A DNA stretch of 64,000 bases, taken from assembly GCF_019857185.1 (NCBI RefSeq), contig NZ_JAHWXP010000005.1, positions 36,815 through 100,814 of the forward strand, written 5' to 3'. The translations under genes and the position numbers were made by a program. Below are positions 1-8,653 of this stretch, piece after piece; positions within the stretch are counted from its first letter, which is position 1, and each line of letters begins with the position of its first letter. Source of the stretch: Alteriqipengyuania abyssalis. Lineage in GTDB: Bacteria; Pseudomonadota; Alphaproteobacteria; Sphingomonadales; Sphingomonadaceae. Under the pieces are notes generated by a model. It saw only the letters and a list, made by a program, of their open reading frames with translations, had not been told where the DNA came from and ran no database searches.

Positions 1-2
1 AT

Positions 3-1148
3 CGCCGGGTCGGCTTCACCCACAATATGCGTGCTGCTGAGACAGTCGGCGGATGGGGCCTGAAGCGCCCGGTACGCCGCTTCCCCTTCGTGCCCGACGA
101 TCCCGATACCCTGCACGAGGATTGCTACGAGGCGGTCAACATCCAGGTCGATGCGCTGATGCGGCGGATCGAGGCGACCAGGCCCAAGAGCCTCGTCCTC
201 GGCATTTCGGGCGGGCTCGATTCGACCCACGCGCTGCTGGTCGCGTGCGTCGCGTGCGACCGGCTGGGCCTGCCGCGCGAGACCATCCGCGGCTACACCA
301 TGCCCGGCTTCGGCACCTCCGACCGGACGAAGGACAATGCGCTCAAGCTGATGCACGCGGCGGGGATCACTGCCGAGACGATCGACATCGTGCCCGCAGC
401 GCAGCTGATGCTGAAAGACATCGGGCACCCCTATGCCGACGGGAAGGAGGTGTACGACACCACCTTTGAGAACGTGCAGGCCGGGCTGCGGACCGATTAC
501 CTGTTCCGCCTCGCTGGCCACCACGGCGGTTTCGTGATCGGCACCGGCGACCTGTCCGAACTGGCGCTGGGCTGGTGCACCTACGGCGTGGGCGACCAGA
601 TGAGCCATTACGGCGTCAATTCGGGTGTGCCCAAGACGCTGATCCAGTACCTGATGCGCTGGATGATCGAGACTGACCAGTTCAGCCACGACCTGAACGA
701 GGTGCTGGAGGATGTACTGGGGACCGAGATCAGCCCCGAACTGGTCCCCGCAGGGGCCGACGGCGCGATCCAGAGCACCGAGGACCATATCGGCCCCTAC
801 GCGCTGCACGACTTCTTCCTCCATCACATCGCCCGCCACGGCCAGTCGCCCAGCCATGTCGCGTTTCTTGCGTGGCATGCGTGGAAGGACGCTGAGAGCG
901 GCAAGTGGCCGCTGGGCTTCCCCGACGAGGCGAAGCAGGCCTACGACCTCGCGACCATCCGCAAGTGGCTGGCCGTGTTCTGCCGCCGCTTCTTCGGCTT
1001 CAGCCAGTTCAAGCGCAGCGCGATGCCCAACGGGCCCAAGGTCTCGCTGGGTGGAGCGCTCAGCCCGCGCGGCGACTGGCGCGCACCCAGCGATGCGGTC
1101 GCCGACCTGTGGCTGGCAGAGATCGAAGCGAACATTCCGGAAAGCTAG
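3..1148 (+). CDS. nadE: NAD(+) synthase, C-terminal part (5' end outside window)
   Basis: Makes NAD+ from deamido-NAD+ with ATP, the last step of NAD biosynthesis. The frame is open to the left window edge (it reads RRVGFTHN before the first ATG at 27), so the start and the N-terminal half are missing. The adenylation P-loop SGGLDST lies about 61 residues after that ATG, followed by the synthetase core ([19 protein letters not shown]). The layout matches the large glutamine-dependent two-domain NadE, whose nitrilase-like glutaminase domain would lie upstream; that domain is inferred, not seen. A lipoprotein gene follows 58 bases downstream. Confidence 0.93.
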   Translation, partial: RRVGFTHNMRAAETVGGWGLKRPVRRFPFVPDDPDTLHEDCYEAVNIQVDALMRRIEATRPKSLVLGISGGLDSTHALLVACVACDRLGLPRETIRGYTMPGFGTSDRTKDNALKLMHAAGITAETIDIVPAAQLMLKDIGHPYADGKEVYDTTFENVQAGLRTDYLFRLAGHHGGFVIGTGDLSELALGWCTYGVGDQMSHYGVNSGVPKTLIQYLMRWMIETDQFSHDLNEVLEDVLGTEISPELVPAGADGAIQSTEDHIGPYALHDFFLHHIARHGQSPSHVAFLAWHAWKDAESGKWPLGFPDEAKQAYDLATIRKWLAVFCRRFFGFSQFKRSAMPNGPKVSLGGALSPRGDWRAPSDAVADLWLAEIEANIPES

Positions 1149-1206
1149 CGGTTAATCTACAATTCATGCGCCCGGGCGGAGTTTTGCGGCCAGCAGGGAG
1201 ACCGTC

Positions 1207-1602
1207 ATGAACACGCCACATCGCCTTCTGGTTGCCGCCACTCCGGTGCTCGCTCTTGCGCTTGGCGCGTGCGCCGACACCGGTATGGGCCGCGTCGCGC
1301 TCCCTAATACAGGCTCCTATCAGGAACTGCGCACCGCGCCTGGTCCGGACGAGAACGCCGTCGCGGTGCTGAGCGATCTGCGCAAGACCGACAGCGAGTT
1401 CGACAAGCTGCGCGAGAGCGGGCAGCTGACCAAGCGCGAGAAGCGCAAGCTCGACCGGGCACAGGCGCAGGTCGGCCTGCTGGCGGCGAGCTACTGCGAG
1501 GATGGCGTGGTGACGGACGCCGAGCGCCGCGAGATGGATATCTACTCGCGCGCGATGCAGGACCTGGCAGCGATCGAGGCACCGAAGTCTCCGAAGAAGT
1601 AA
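1207..1602 (+). CDS. small putative lipoprotein, unknown function
   Basis: A 131-residue protein with an N-terminal hydrophobic stretch ending in LALGAC, a good lipobox, so it is probably processed by signal peptidase II and lipid-anchored. The mature part is charged and largely helical (residues about 45-85 rich in Lys, Arg, Glu and Asp), with no catalytic motif I recognise. An AGGGAG Shine-Dalgarno sequence sits just before the ATG. It lies between nadE and a DMT transporter on the same strand. Function unknown. Confidence 0.75.
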   Translation: MNTPHRLLVAATPVLALALGACADTGMGRVALPNTGSYQELRTAPGPDENAVAVLSDLRKTDSEFDKLRESGQLTKREKRKLDRAQAQVGLLAASYCEDGVVTDAERREMDIYSRAMQDLAAIEAPKSPKK

Positions 1603-1695
1603 CGCGCCCACGCCCTGCCGGGTGGCCCGCTAGGCGTGCGCCTGCCGCGACAGACCGATTTGCCCCGCACTCTGCCTGCCGCTAACGCGCGGACC

Positions 1696-2583
1696 ATGCC
1701 CGCCCGCACGATTCTTCTGCTGATCCTCGTGAATTTGCTGTGGGCGCTCAACGTGGTGGTCAGCAAGGTCGCGGTGGACGATCTGGGCATGCCGCCGCTG
1801 TTCTACGCCGCGCTGCGCGCGCTGCTGACCCTGCTGGTGCTGTTCCAGCTGCTGCGCCCGCTCCCGCGCAACTGGCCGCTGGTCGCTGCCGTCGGGCTTG
1901 CCATCGGCGGTGGATCCTTCGCGCTGTTCGCGATCGGCCTGTCCTATGCCGATCCCTCGACCGCAGGGATCGTCAGCCTGTCGGGCGCGCCGATGACCGT
2001 GCTGCTGGCGATCGTGCTGCTGGGCGAGGATGTCGGCTGGCGGCGCGGGGTCGGCATCGCGCTGGCGATAGGCGGGGTGGTGATCGCGATCTCCTCCCCC
2101 TCGGGCCTCCAGAGTTCCGCCGGTCTCGGCTGGATCGGGCTGTCCTGCCTCGTCGGGGCACTGGGCTCGGTATACGTCAAGAAGATCGACGTCGGGGGCA
2201 AGCCGCTCCAGGCGTGGTCCGCGCTTGCCTCCTTCGTGGTCCTGTTGCCGTTCTCGCTCGCGACCGAGCGCGATCTGGTCGCGCCGCTGGCAGAACATCC
2301 GTGGCAGGTTCTGGGCTGCCTGATCTTCGCCGGGCTGGTGGTGTCGGTTTACGCGCATACGATCTATTTCAACGCGCTGAAGGATCACGATGCCAACCTC
2401 GTCGTGCCCTTCACCCTGCTGCATCCGCTGATGACCGTGGCGCTGGGCGCGTGGCTGACGGGCGATCCTGTCGGCTTTCCGTTGCTGGTGGGCGGCGCGA
2501 TCGCGGTGGCGGGCGTTTCGATCCTCGTCCTGCGCCCAAGCGAGACCTTCACGAAACGGTTTCTCGTCCGGTCGCGCCTTTGA
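1696..2583 (+). CDS. EamA/DMT-family transporter
   Basis: A 295-residue integral membrane protein with about ten hydrophobic segments arranged as two EamA repeats. The second repeat begins near SCLVGALGSVYVKK. DMT/EamA proteins export metabolites or amino acids; the substrate cannot be read from sequence. I place the start at ATG 1696 because the hydrophobic first helix (ILLLILVNLLWALNVV) begins there. An earlier in-frame start at 1636 would add a polar 20-residue leader. It lies 59 bases before the diguanylate cyclase gene. Confidence 0.88.
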   Translation: MPARTILLLILVNLLWALNVVVSKVAVDDLGMPPLFYAALRALLTLLVLFQLLRPLPRNWPLVAAVGLAIGGGSFALFAIGLSYADPSTAGIVSLSGAPMTVLLAIVLLGEDVGWRRGVGIALAIGGVVIAISSPSGLQSSAGLGWIGLSCLVGALGSVYVKKIDVGGKPLQAWSALASFVVLLPFSLATERDLVAPLAEHPWQVLGCLIFAGLVVSVYAHTIYFNALKDHDANLVVPFTLLHPLMTVALGAWLTGDPVGFPLLVGGAIAVAGVSILVLRPSETFTKRFLVRSRL

Positions 2584-2642
2584 AGAACAAAGGGTTGCGA
2601 TAGGGGAAAGCATGTTAACCACCTCGCGCTAAAGCGGGGGAC

Positions 2643-3917
2643 GTGAAGCAAGAGACGCAATTTCTGCCCGCTGCGCGTGTTCCGGATGTCGAAAACATGG
2701 TGGAACAGGCGGCGGAAGGTGGCCTGCCGATGCGAAAATGGCCCGCGCCGCTGCGCGCGCTGTGGCACGCCGAGCTGCCGGCGCGTGGGCGGCAGGATCT
2801 CGCCTTCATCAATGCCCTCGGCCTCGTCGCCGTGCTGCTGTGCGTCCCGCTCGACTATTCGACCGGGCCGCAGACCTTTGCGACCGGGCTGGTCCTGCGG
2901 CTGGGCATCGTAGTGCCCGCCTACCTGCTCGCGATCTACGCCGCACTGCGCTGGAGCTGGCCGATCCGCCGTCTCGTCTCGATCGTGCCGCCCGCCTGCT
3001 TCGCCACCGTCGCGACCTTCCTCGGGACCTTCCAGAGCGGGGCGGAGATGTCCTCCTACCTGATGGGGGCGGCGCTGATCGTCCTCATGGCGACCGCGGT
3101 GCTGCCGCTGCGCGCAGGGATGCTGAGTATGATGGTCGGCCTGTCGCTGATCGGGATGTGGACGGTGTGGGCAGCGCTGCCCCTGTCTCCGCCCGTGAGC
3201 GGCGAAAGCGGTGCGCTGCTGGCCTACCTGACGGCGACGATGCTGGTCGCGCTCGCGCTGCCTATCCGGACCGACCGGATGAAGGACCGCGCCTTCCTGT
3301 CCGACCTGCGCAGCCGCTTCGTGTCCGAACGGCTGGTGGCCGCAAACGCCCAGCTGCGCGAGCTTTCGCATCGGGACGACCTGACCGGCCTGCCCAATCG
3401 CCGCTATTTCCAGCGTATCTTCGGATCAGCGCTGGAGGATTCGATAAAGCGCGGCGACGGCCTCGCGGTGATGATGATCGACGTCGACCGGTTCAAGCAC
3501 TTCAATGACAGCCACGGCCATCTCGCCGGCGATCGGGCGTTGCGGCAGGTGGCGGGGCAGCTGGAGCGGCAATTCGCGGCGCCGGGCTGCACCGTGGCGC
3601 GCTATGGCGGGGAAGAGTTCATCGCACTGGTCGAACGGTGCGATGCCGCGCACGCCCTCGCCCTGGCGGAGACGATCCGGCAGGCGGTGGAGGAACGTCC
3701 CGTGCTCACCGGACAGGGCGCGAAGGTTCCGATCACGCTGAGTATCGGTGTTGCCATGCGCGAGAGCGCGAACACGGCCGCCGGGGACCTTGTCGCGCGC
3801 GCCGACAGTGCGCTGTACGACGCGAAGGAGGCCGGCCGAAACCGGGTGCAGCTGGCGGGCGAGGCCCCGGATGGCACCACGGGTCAAGGCCGGTGTCGCC
3901 CGGCGTCGCAAGCATAG
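2643..3917 (+). CDS. membrane diguanylate cyclase (GGDEF)
   Basis: A 424-residue protein starting with GTG. Residues about 50-200 hold several membrane segments (an MASE-like sensory region), followed by a short linker and a GGDEF domain from about residue 243 (HRDDLTGLPNRR). The active-site motif GGEEF is at residues 322-326, so c-di-GMP synthesis from two GTP is expected. The inhibitory RxxD I-site normally five residues upstream is absent (APGC there), so product inhibition through that site is unlikely. The C-terminal tail is short and polar. It is convergent with ilvE. Confidence 0.92.
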   Translation: MKQETQFLPAARVPDVENMVEQAAEGGLPMRKWPAPLRALWHAELPARGRQDLAFINALGLVAVLLCVPLDYSTGPQTFATGLVLRLGIVVPAYLLAIYAALRWSWPIRRLVSIVPPACFATVATFLGTFQSGAEMSSYLMGAALIVLMATAVLPLRAGMLSMMVGLSLIGMWTVWAALPLSPPVSGESGALLAYLTATMLVALALPIRTDRMKDRAFLSDLRSRFVSERLVAANAQLRELSHRDDLTGLPNRRYFQRIFGSALEDSIKRGDGLAVMMIDVDRFKHFNDSHGHLAGDRALRQVAGQLERQFAAPGCTVARYGGEEFIALVERCDAAHALALAETIRQAVEERPVLTGQGAKVPITLSIGVAMRESANTAAGDLVARADSALYDAKEAGRNRVQLAGEAPDGTTGQGRCRPASQA

Positions 3918-3986
3918 GCGACACAGCGCCGGGCGCGGTGCCTCAGCCCCTATTTTGCAGTGCCAGTCGCCGGGTCCGTGTGCGCG

Positions 3987-5102
3987 TCAGTCCAGCTTCA
4001 TCACCCAGCCGTGCGGATCGGGCGCGGTGCCCATCTGGATGCCGACCAGCTTGTCGCGCATCTTCTGGGTCAGCTGGCCGGTGCCGCCGGTGCCGATGGT
4101 GAAGGTGCCATCCGGCCCGTTGACGCTGCCCACCGGGGTGACGACCGCCGCGGTGCCGCAGGCGAAGGTCTCGATCAGGTCGCCCTTGGCCGCATCGGCG
4201 TGCCACTGGTCGATCGAATAGGGCTCTTCGCGCACCTGCAGCCCTTCGTCGCGCAGCATCTGGATCAGGCTGTCGCGGGTGATGCCGGGCAGGATCGTGC
4301 CGGTCAGCGGCGGGGTGATCGCGCTGCCGTCCTTGAACACGAAGAACAGGTTCATGCCGCCCAGTTCCTCGACCCACTTCTTCTCGACTGCATCGAGGAA
4401 GACGGTCTGCTGGCAGCCCTGCTTCGTGCCCTCGGCCAGCGGCACGAGGCTGGCGGCGTAGTTGCCACCGGTCTTCGCCGCGCCGGTGCCACCGGGGGCC
4501 GCGCGGGTGTGATCGCGGCTGACCCACACGTCGACCGGCTTCACGCCCGACTTGAAATAGCTGCCGACCGGGCTGGCGATGAGGCAATACAGATATTCGC
4601 GCGCCGGGCGCACGCCGAGGAAGGCTTCGGTCGCGAACACGAAAGGCCGCAGGTAGAGCGAACCGCCCTCGACCGTGGGCATCCAGTCGCGGTCCTTGGT
4701 GACCAGCTGGCGGATCGATTCGAGGAACAGTTCCTCGGGCAGTTCCGGCATCGCCATCCGGCGCGCGCTGGCGTTGAGGCGGCGCGCGTTCTGTTCTGGC
4801 CGGAACAGCGCGACGGAATCATCCTCCCACCGGTAGGCCTTCATCCCTTCGAAGATTTCCTGCGCGTAGTGCAGCACGGCCGCCGCCGGATCGAGCGGGA
4901 TCGGTTCGCGCGGGCACAGCTTCGCATCGTGCCAGCCATCCTCGCCGCGCTCTACCCGGGCGGCGTCGAAGGCAATCGTCACCATGTGATCGGTGAAGAT
5001 CGACCCGAATCCGGGGTCCGCCAGCGCCTGGTCGCGGGTTTCGGACGGCACGGGGGCGGGGTGGGGCAGGTGGGCGAAATCGATCATCGGCGCGTCGGCC
5101 AT
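3987..5102 (-). CDS. ilvE: branched-chain amino acid aminotransferase
   Basis: A PLP enzyme transferring the amino group between glutamate and the keto acids of Leu, Ile and Val, the last step of their synthesis. It is 371 residues with the class-IV signature AAKTGGNYAAS around residue 210; that Lys should hold PLP. The start is ATG 5102, preceded by an AAGGAG Shine-Dalgarno sequence. An upstream in-frame start at 5156 would add 18 non-conserved residues. The gene is convergent with the diguanylate cyclase gene and monocistronic by position. Confidence 0.94.
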   Translation of the reverse strand: MADAPMIDFAHLPHPAPVPSETRDQALADPGFGSIFTDHMVTIAFDAARVERGEDGWHDAKLCPREPIPLDPAAAVLHYAQEIFEGMKAYRWEDDSVALFRPEQNARRLNASARRMAMPELPEELFLESIRQLVTKDRDWMPTVEGGSLYLRPFVFATEAFLGVRPAREYLYCLIASPVGSYFKSGVKPVDVWVSRDHTRAAPGGTGAAKTGGNYAASLVPLAEGTKQGCQQTVFLDAVEKKWVEELGGMNLFFVFKDGSAITPPLTGTILPGITRDSLIQMLRDEGLQVREEPYSIDQWHADAAKGDLIETFACGTAAVVTPVGSVNGPDGTFTIGTGGTGQLTQKMRDKLVGIQMGTAPDPHGWVMKLD

Positions 5103-5264
5103 AGGGCAGTAGTCTCCTTGGCCGAGGCGGTTATGCGCGCACGCCACGCGGGGCAAGGGGTTTCGAAAAAAATTTCACAATTACGGCAAGAAACTTTTCA
5201 CAAATTGCGCGCCTGAGGGCTTGGGAAAGCGTGTTGCGGCCCGTGCCGCAGGCCCTCGCGCGGG

Positions 5265-5741
5265 TCAGCAGCTCTCGATCAGCATTGAATGCAGCGCGGT
5301 GCCCGACTTATCGACCCAGCGATAGAAGAACGACCCTCCCATGCTGATGGTATCGGCCATGTCGCTAGACTGGCAGACCGACAGCCGGGTGCTCTCGGCA
5401 AGCGTGGCGACCTGCTGCGGGCCGAAGTCGCGCGCGTTCACATCGACCAGGTAGGTGTAGTTCAACCGCGGCCCGGTGGAGGAGATTGCGACCAGCGTAG
5501 TGCTCGCGTCCATCTTCATCGGCAACTGGGAACTGATCTGGTCGGACGTGGCGCGGAAGATGCAGCCGATCATCGTCGCCAGGTCTGCTTTGGACAGCTG
5601 GTCTGCCGGGACGTTCTGCCGATCCTCAGCAACGCATTCATCCACTGCTGCATCGCTGTCCGTCTGCGGCTCCGCATAGGTCCCGTGGGCCTGCATGGTC
5701 AGCGCGAGCACGGCTGCGCCCGATGCGATCAGAAACGACAT
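5265..5741 (-). CDS. small exported protein, unknown function
   Basis: A 158-residue protein with a clear Sec signal peptide (residues 1-23, MSFLIASGAAVLALTMQAHG then TYA). The mature part has three or four Cys, including one near the C-terminus (IESC), consistent with a disulfide-stabilised periplasmic protein. No family recognised. The 162-base gap to ilvE and the large gap upstream suggest it is transcribed alone. Confidence 0.7.
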   Translation of the reverse strand: MSFLIASGAAVLALTMQAHGTYAEPQTDSDAAVDECVAEDRQNVPADQLSKADLATMIGCIFRATSDQISSQLPMKMDASTTLVAISSTGPRLNYTYLVDVNARDFGPQQVATLAESTRLSVCQSSDMADTISMGGSFFYRWVDKSGTALHSMLIESC

Positions 5742-5810
5742 GTGCGGCCCTTCCCCGTCCGATGGTTACCTGGCCGTTTTATCGCCGAATGTGCGATGCG
5801 GAAGAGGAAA

Positions 5811-5850
5811 TGAAAAGGGCAGCTCCAGCCCGTCGGTGGAACTGCCCTTT
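5811..5850 (-). terminator. hairpin with T-rich tail, minus strand
   Basis: The arms 5814-5826 and 5838-5850 pair over 13 bases with one mismatch that becomes a G-U pair on the minus strand. On that strand the stem is followed by TTTTCATTT. This fits an intrinsic terminator for the short unit at 5904-5960. Confidence 0.6.
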
Positions 5851-5903
5851 CATGGTCAGCGGCCAGGAAGTGCCGCTCACGAAGCCTCTAAAGGTATGCG
5901 ACT

Positions 5904-5960
5904 TTACCGATAGTGCTCCGCGCGGAAACTTGCCGACCTCTCTGCTGAACCATGAGACAT
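5904..5960 (-). CDS. 18-residue leader-like or small ORF with extended Shine-Dalgarno
   Basis: On the minus strand ATG (5958-5960) opens MSHGSAERSASFRAEHYR, then TAA. Upstream, with a single base before the ATG, is GAAAGGAGGTGATCC. This is complementary over about 15 bases to the standard 3' end of 16S rRNA (GGATCACCTCCTTTC), far longer than needed for ordinary initiation. A terminator lies about 55 bases after the stop. It may be a highly translated micro-peptide, a leader, or an RNA that engages ribosomes. The reverse reading, a plus-strand RNA mimicking the 16S tail, is possible but has a weaker terminator. No family recognised. Confidence 0.45.
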   Translation of the reverse strand: MSHGSAERSASFRAEHYR

Positions 5961-6211
5961 CGGATCACCTCCTTTCGCGCTTGTAAGCCAAGACCCGCAC
6001 CGTATCACCGGGGGCCGAGAAGCGACGTGGGCCGTCGCCCTCAGGCACCTTTTTGAGTCATGCGATTCGCCAGCACAAGCCTTGTAAATATGTTTTTCCC
6101 CGTCATACTTGTGCGCTCACGAAATGAACGGCGTTGCAGCGTAAACCGCGCCCCCCGGCACGGCTCGCGCGTTCCTGAAACAACGGTACTTCGCCAGCAG
6201 CGCAGTGCGCT

Positions 6212-6766
6212 TTAGCGGCAATCCTCGATCACCCGCGTCACCTCGGCCCAAGCGGGCACATAGACGCCGGGTTCGCCTTCCACTTCCACTGCGAAACGCC
6301 CGCGCGTGATCGCCATCGCGTCGAGCAGCGGGTCGCGCGCGTCCAGCGTCGTCAGCACCCGTGCAGGCGAGCCCGAGGCGGGCTTTGCCATCATCGGGCG
6401 CGAGGTGGTCTCGGTGCTGATCCGCATCGCGACATCGCCCTGCTTGGCAGCCGACGTCGCGCGCACGATGCCGACCTTGCGGGTGGCGATCTCGCACACG
6501 ATGGCCAGCTTGGTCGCGCCCGGCGTGCCGAAGATTGCCAGCGTTTCGCCAGGCTCGACCAGATAGCTCCAGTCGCCCGGTGTCTGCGGCCGGTCGATCC
6601 AGTTTTCCGCCGGCGGTGGCACGGGCTGCGGCGTGGGTGCCGGGGGTGGCGGCGGAGCGGGCGCAGGGGCAGGTGGCGGAGGCTCCGGCGTCTGGCAGCA
6701 GGTCACCGCCAGCAGCGAGAGGGCGAGGGCGATACGGGCGGGGGAAAAGACGCGGGGTTTGCTCAT
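6212..6766 (-). CDS. proline-rich exported or lipoprotein-like protein
   Basis: A 184-residue protein with an N-terminal hydrophobic segment ending in AVTCC, which could be a weak lipobox. A Pro/Ala-rich spacer (residues about 28-52) follows, then a globular domain beginning WIDRPQTPGDWSY. A Cys in the middle (IVCEI) and one at the C-terminus (EDCR) may form a disulfide. The Pro-rich spacer suggests an envelope protein reaching through peptidoglycan; this is inference. It is divergent from tlyA with only about 50 bases between starts. Confidence 0.75.
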   Translation of the reverse strand: MSKPRVFSPARIALALSLLAVTCCQTPEPPPPAPAPAPPPPPAPTPQPVPPPAENWIDRPQTPGDWSYLVEPGETLAIFGTPGATKLAIVCEIATRKVGIVRATSAAKQGDVAMRISTETTSRPMMAKPASGSPARVLTTLDARDPLLDAMAITRGRFAVEVEGEPGVYVPAWAEVTRVIEDCR

Positions 6767-6819
6767 GCCTCTGATAATGCGCTTGGACGCCGCACGGGTC
6801 CATGATTATCACGCCCGCC

Positions 6820-7557
6820 ATGGCGAAGAAGATGCGTGTCGATCAGCTGCTGGTAGCCCGGGGCCTTGCGGAGAGCCGCGCGCGCGCGCAGGCGCTGGTG
6901 ATGGCGGGCGTGGTGTTTGCAGGCGAGACCAAGATCGCCAAGCCGGGCCAGCCCATCGCCGAAGATGCCGAGCTGGAGGTGCGCGGGCGCGATCATCCCT
7001 GGGTCAGCCGCGGCGGGATGAAGCTGGCCCATGCGCTCGATGCGTTCGATCTCGACCCGACCGGCGCGGTCGCGATGGATATCGGTAGCTCGACCGGTGG
7101 CTTTACCGATGTGCTGCTGCAACGCGGCGCGGCGCGCGTGTTCGCGGTCGACAGCGGGACCAACCAGCTCGCGTGGAAGCTGCGGCAGGACGAGCGGGTG
7201 ACCGTGCTGGAGCAGACCAGCGCGCGCATCCTCACGCCCCAGCAGATCGACGCGCCGTGTAACTGGGTGGTGTGCGATGCAAGCTTCATCGGCATGGCCA
7301 AGGTGCTCGAACGCCCGCTGGAACTGGCCGCGCCGCAATGCCGCCTCGTCTCCCTCATCAAACCGCAGTTCGAGGTCGGGCGCGAAGAGGTCGGCAAGGG
7401 CGGGGTGGTGCGCGACCCCGGGCTGCATGTGCGGGTGTGCGAAGAGGCGCGGGCGTGGCTCGAATCGAGCGGCTGGCAGGTGCAGGGAATCGTCGAAAGC
7501 CCGATCACCGGGCCCAAGGGCAATGTCGAGTTCCTGATCAGCGCATCGCGCGGTTAA
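6820..7557 (+). CDS. tlyA: TlyA-family rRNA 2'-O-methyltransferase
   Basis: A probable rRNA cytidine 2'-O-methyltransferase (hemolysin A/TlyA family). The N-terminal S4 RNA-binding domain (MRVDQLLVARGLAESRARAQ) is followed by a Rossmann SAM-dependent domain with DIGSSTGGFTD as the SAM loop. The K-D-K-E tetrad used by 2'-O-methyltransferases is present as Lys68, Asp153, Lys181 and Glu237, counting from ATG 6820. An in-frame ATG at 6802 would add six residues. It lies upstream of tspO and ubiK on the same strand. Confidence 0.92.
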   Translation: MAKKMRVDQLLVARGLAESRARAQALVMAGVVFAGETKIAKPGQPIAEDAELEVRGRDHPWVSRGGMKLAHALDAFDLDPTGAVAMDIGSSTGGFTDVLLQRGAARVFAVDSGTNQLAWKLRQDERVTVLEQTSARILTPQQIDAPCNWVVCDASFIGMAKVLERPLELAAPQCRLVSLIKPQFEVGREEVGKGGVVRDPGLHVRVCEEARAWLESSGWQVQGIVESPITGPKGNVEFLISASRG

Positions 7558-7665
7558 TGGTAAACGCGGCGCGCGTGCCAATTCGGTATAATGTCTGCAA
7601 CTTGCTTGTTGTTAAGGTATACGCCCGCCAAGGCGAATCGCAGATATTCCCCGTTTGGAGGTTTG

Positions 7666-8220
7666 ATGACCACGCTGGCCTCACGCGCGCAGCTGCGCGC
7701 TAGCTTTATCCGCTGGGCGCTGTTCTGCGTCCCTGCCATTGTTTTGCTTGGCTTCCTTTCGGGCCAGCTGGCTGGAACGGGGGAGGGCGATCCTTGGTTC
7801 GCCGCGTTGGCCAAGCCCGATTTCTATCCCGATGCATCGCTGTTCCCGATCGTGTGGGGCATCCTTTACGTGATGATGGGCCTTGCTTTCGCGCTGGTCT
7901 GCTCCGCCTGGGGCGCCAAGGGCCGGGGCATCGCGATCGCCGCCTTCGTCGTGCAATTCGCGCTCAACCTCGCATGGACCCCGCTGTTCTTCGGCCAGCA
8001 CGAGATCACCTATGCGCTGATCGTGATCGTCGCGATGGCGGTGATGATCCTGATCACGATGATCCTGTTCCTGCGCGTACGGAAGATCGCGGCGCTGCTG
8101 CTGGTGCCCTATCTCGCTTGGGTCTGCTTCGCCGCGTATCTCAATTACGAGATACGTGAGCTCAATCCGCAGGCCGACGGAGCCGACACGACCGGCGCGA
8201 TCCAGCGGATCGATCTTTGA
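7666..8220 (+). CDS. tspO: TspO/MBR-family membrane protein
   Basis: A 184-residue five-helix membrane protein of the TspO/peripheral benzodiazepine receptor family. Family members bind tetrapyrroles and modulate porphyrin and stress or photosynthetic gene responses in alphaproteobacteria. Conserved features include the Trp/Pro-rich first loop (WFAALAKPDFYP), VWGILYVMMG, the LNLAWTPLFF segment and the terminal YLAWVCFAAYLNYEI. The start is ATG 7666, behind a TTGGAGG Shine-Dalgarno sequence. Confidence 0.92.
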   Translation: MTTLASRAQLRASFIRWALFCVPAIVLLGFLSGQLAGTGEGDPWFAALAKPDFYPDASLFPIVWGILYVMMGLAFALVCSAWGAKGRGIAIAAFVVQFALNLAWTPLFFGQHEITYALIVIVAMAVMILITMILFLRVRKIAALLLVPYLAWVCFAAYLNYEIRELNPQADGADTTGAIQRIDL

Positions 8221-8276
8221 GGGGAGAGCGCGCGGGGCTCTGGACAAACCGGAGCCCACGCGCCATCTCTCGCCCC

Positions 8277-8522
8277 ATGCAGAGCCAGAACCCCATGATC
8301 GCCGATTTCGTGAAGCTGGTGAACGGTGCCGCGGGCACCTTTGCCGGGATGACCCGCGAGGCGCAGCAGAGCGCGCGCGAGCGGATCAAGGAAACGGTCG
8401 GCGGGCTCGACTTCGTCAGCCGCGAGGAGTTCGAGGCGGTCAAGGCGATGGCCGCCAAGGCGCGCGAAGAGAACGAGGCGCTGGCAAAGCGGCTCGATGC
8501 GCTGGAAGGCAAGGGCAAGTAA
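8277..8522 (+). CDS. ubiK: UbiK/BMFP-type accessory factor
   Basis: An 81-residue protein of the BMFP family (UbiK), an accessory factor for aerobic ubiquinone synthesis that forms trimeric coiled coils. Seen: an amphipathic N-terminal helix (MIADFVKLVNGAAGTFAGM), the signature LDFVSREEFEAVKAM, and a C-terminal coiled coil ending RLDALEGKGK. The ATG at 8277 fits the family length; in-frame upstream codons would overlap tspO. Its last 33 bases are repeated at 16776-16808, making this gene a candidate integration target. Confidence 0.9.
   Translation: MQSQNPMIADFVKLVNGAAGTFAGMTREAQQSARERIKETVGGLDFVSREEFEAVKAMAAKAREENEALAKRLDALEGKGK
8490..8522 (+). repeat. direct repeat, left copy (ubiK 3' end)
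   Basis: The last 33 bases of ubiK, including TAA, recur at 16776-16808 with one mismatch (C to T in CTGGAA/TTGGAA). The similarity weakens but continues about 17 bases past the stop. The placement resembles an attL/attR pair at the 3' end of a target gene. Confidence 0.85.
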
Positions 8523-8653
8523 CTCCGCCCCGCTCGCGGGCGCGTAGCGCCGTTGTCGTCAAACCCATCGATCGTGGCTCGGACACGCGCCGCCTATGCG
8601 CGCGCTGCTTCGCCGCGATAGGATCCGGGGCGGATTGAACTTCGGACCAAAGC

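Larger units (their letters stand above)
5742..6211. other. 470-base intergenic region with a candidate small transcript
   Basis: No protein-sized gene fits here. The minus strand holds a candidate small unit: an 18-codon frame (5904-5960) with a very strong ribosome-binding site and a terminator-like hairpin behind it (5811-5850). Upstream sequence (5961-6116) has AT-rich patches but no convincing -35/-10 pair. Confidence 0.5.

Noticed and set aside
6117..6821. Longer reading frame overlapping the 6212 gene
   Set aside because: It has no signal peptide or family-like segment; the frame at 6212-6766 has both a leader and a compact domain.
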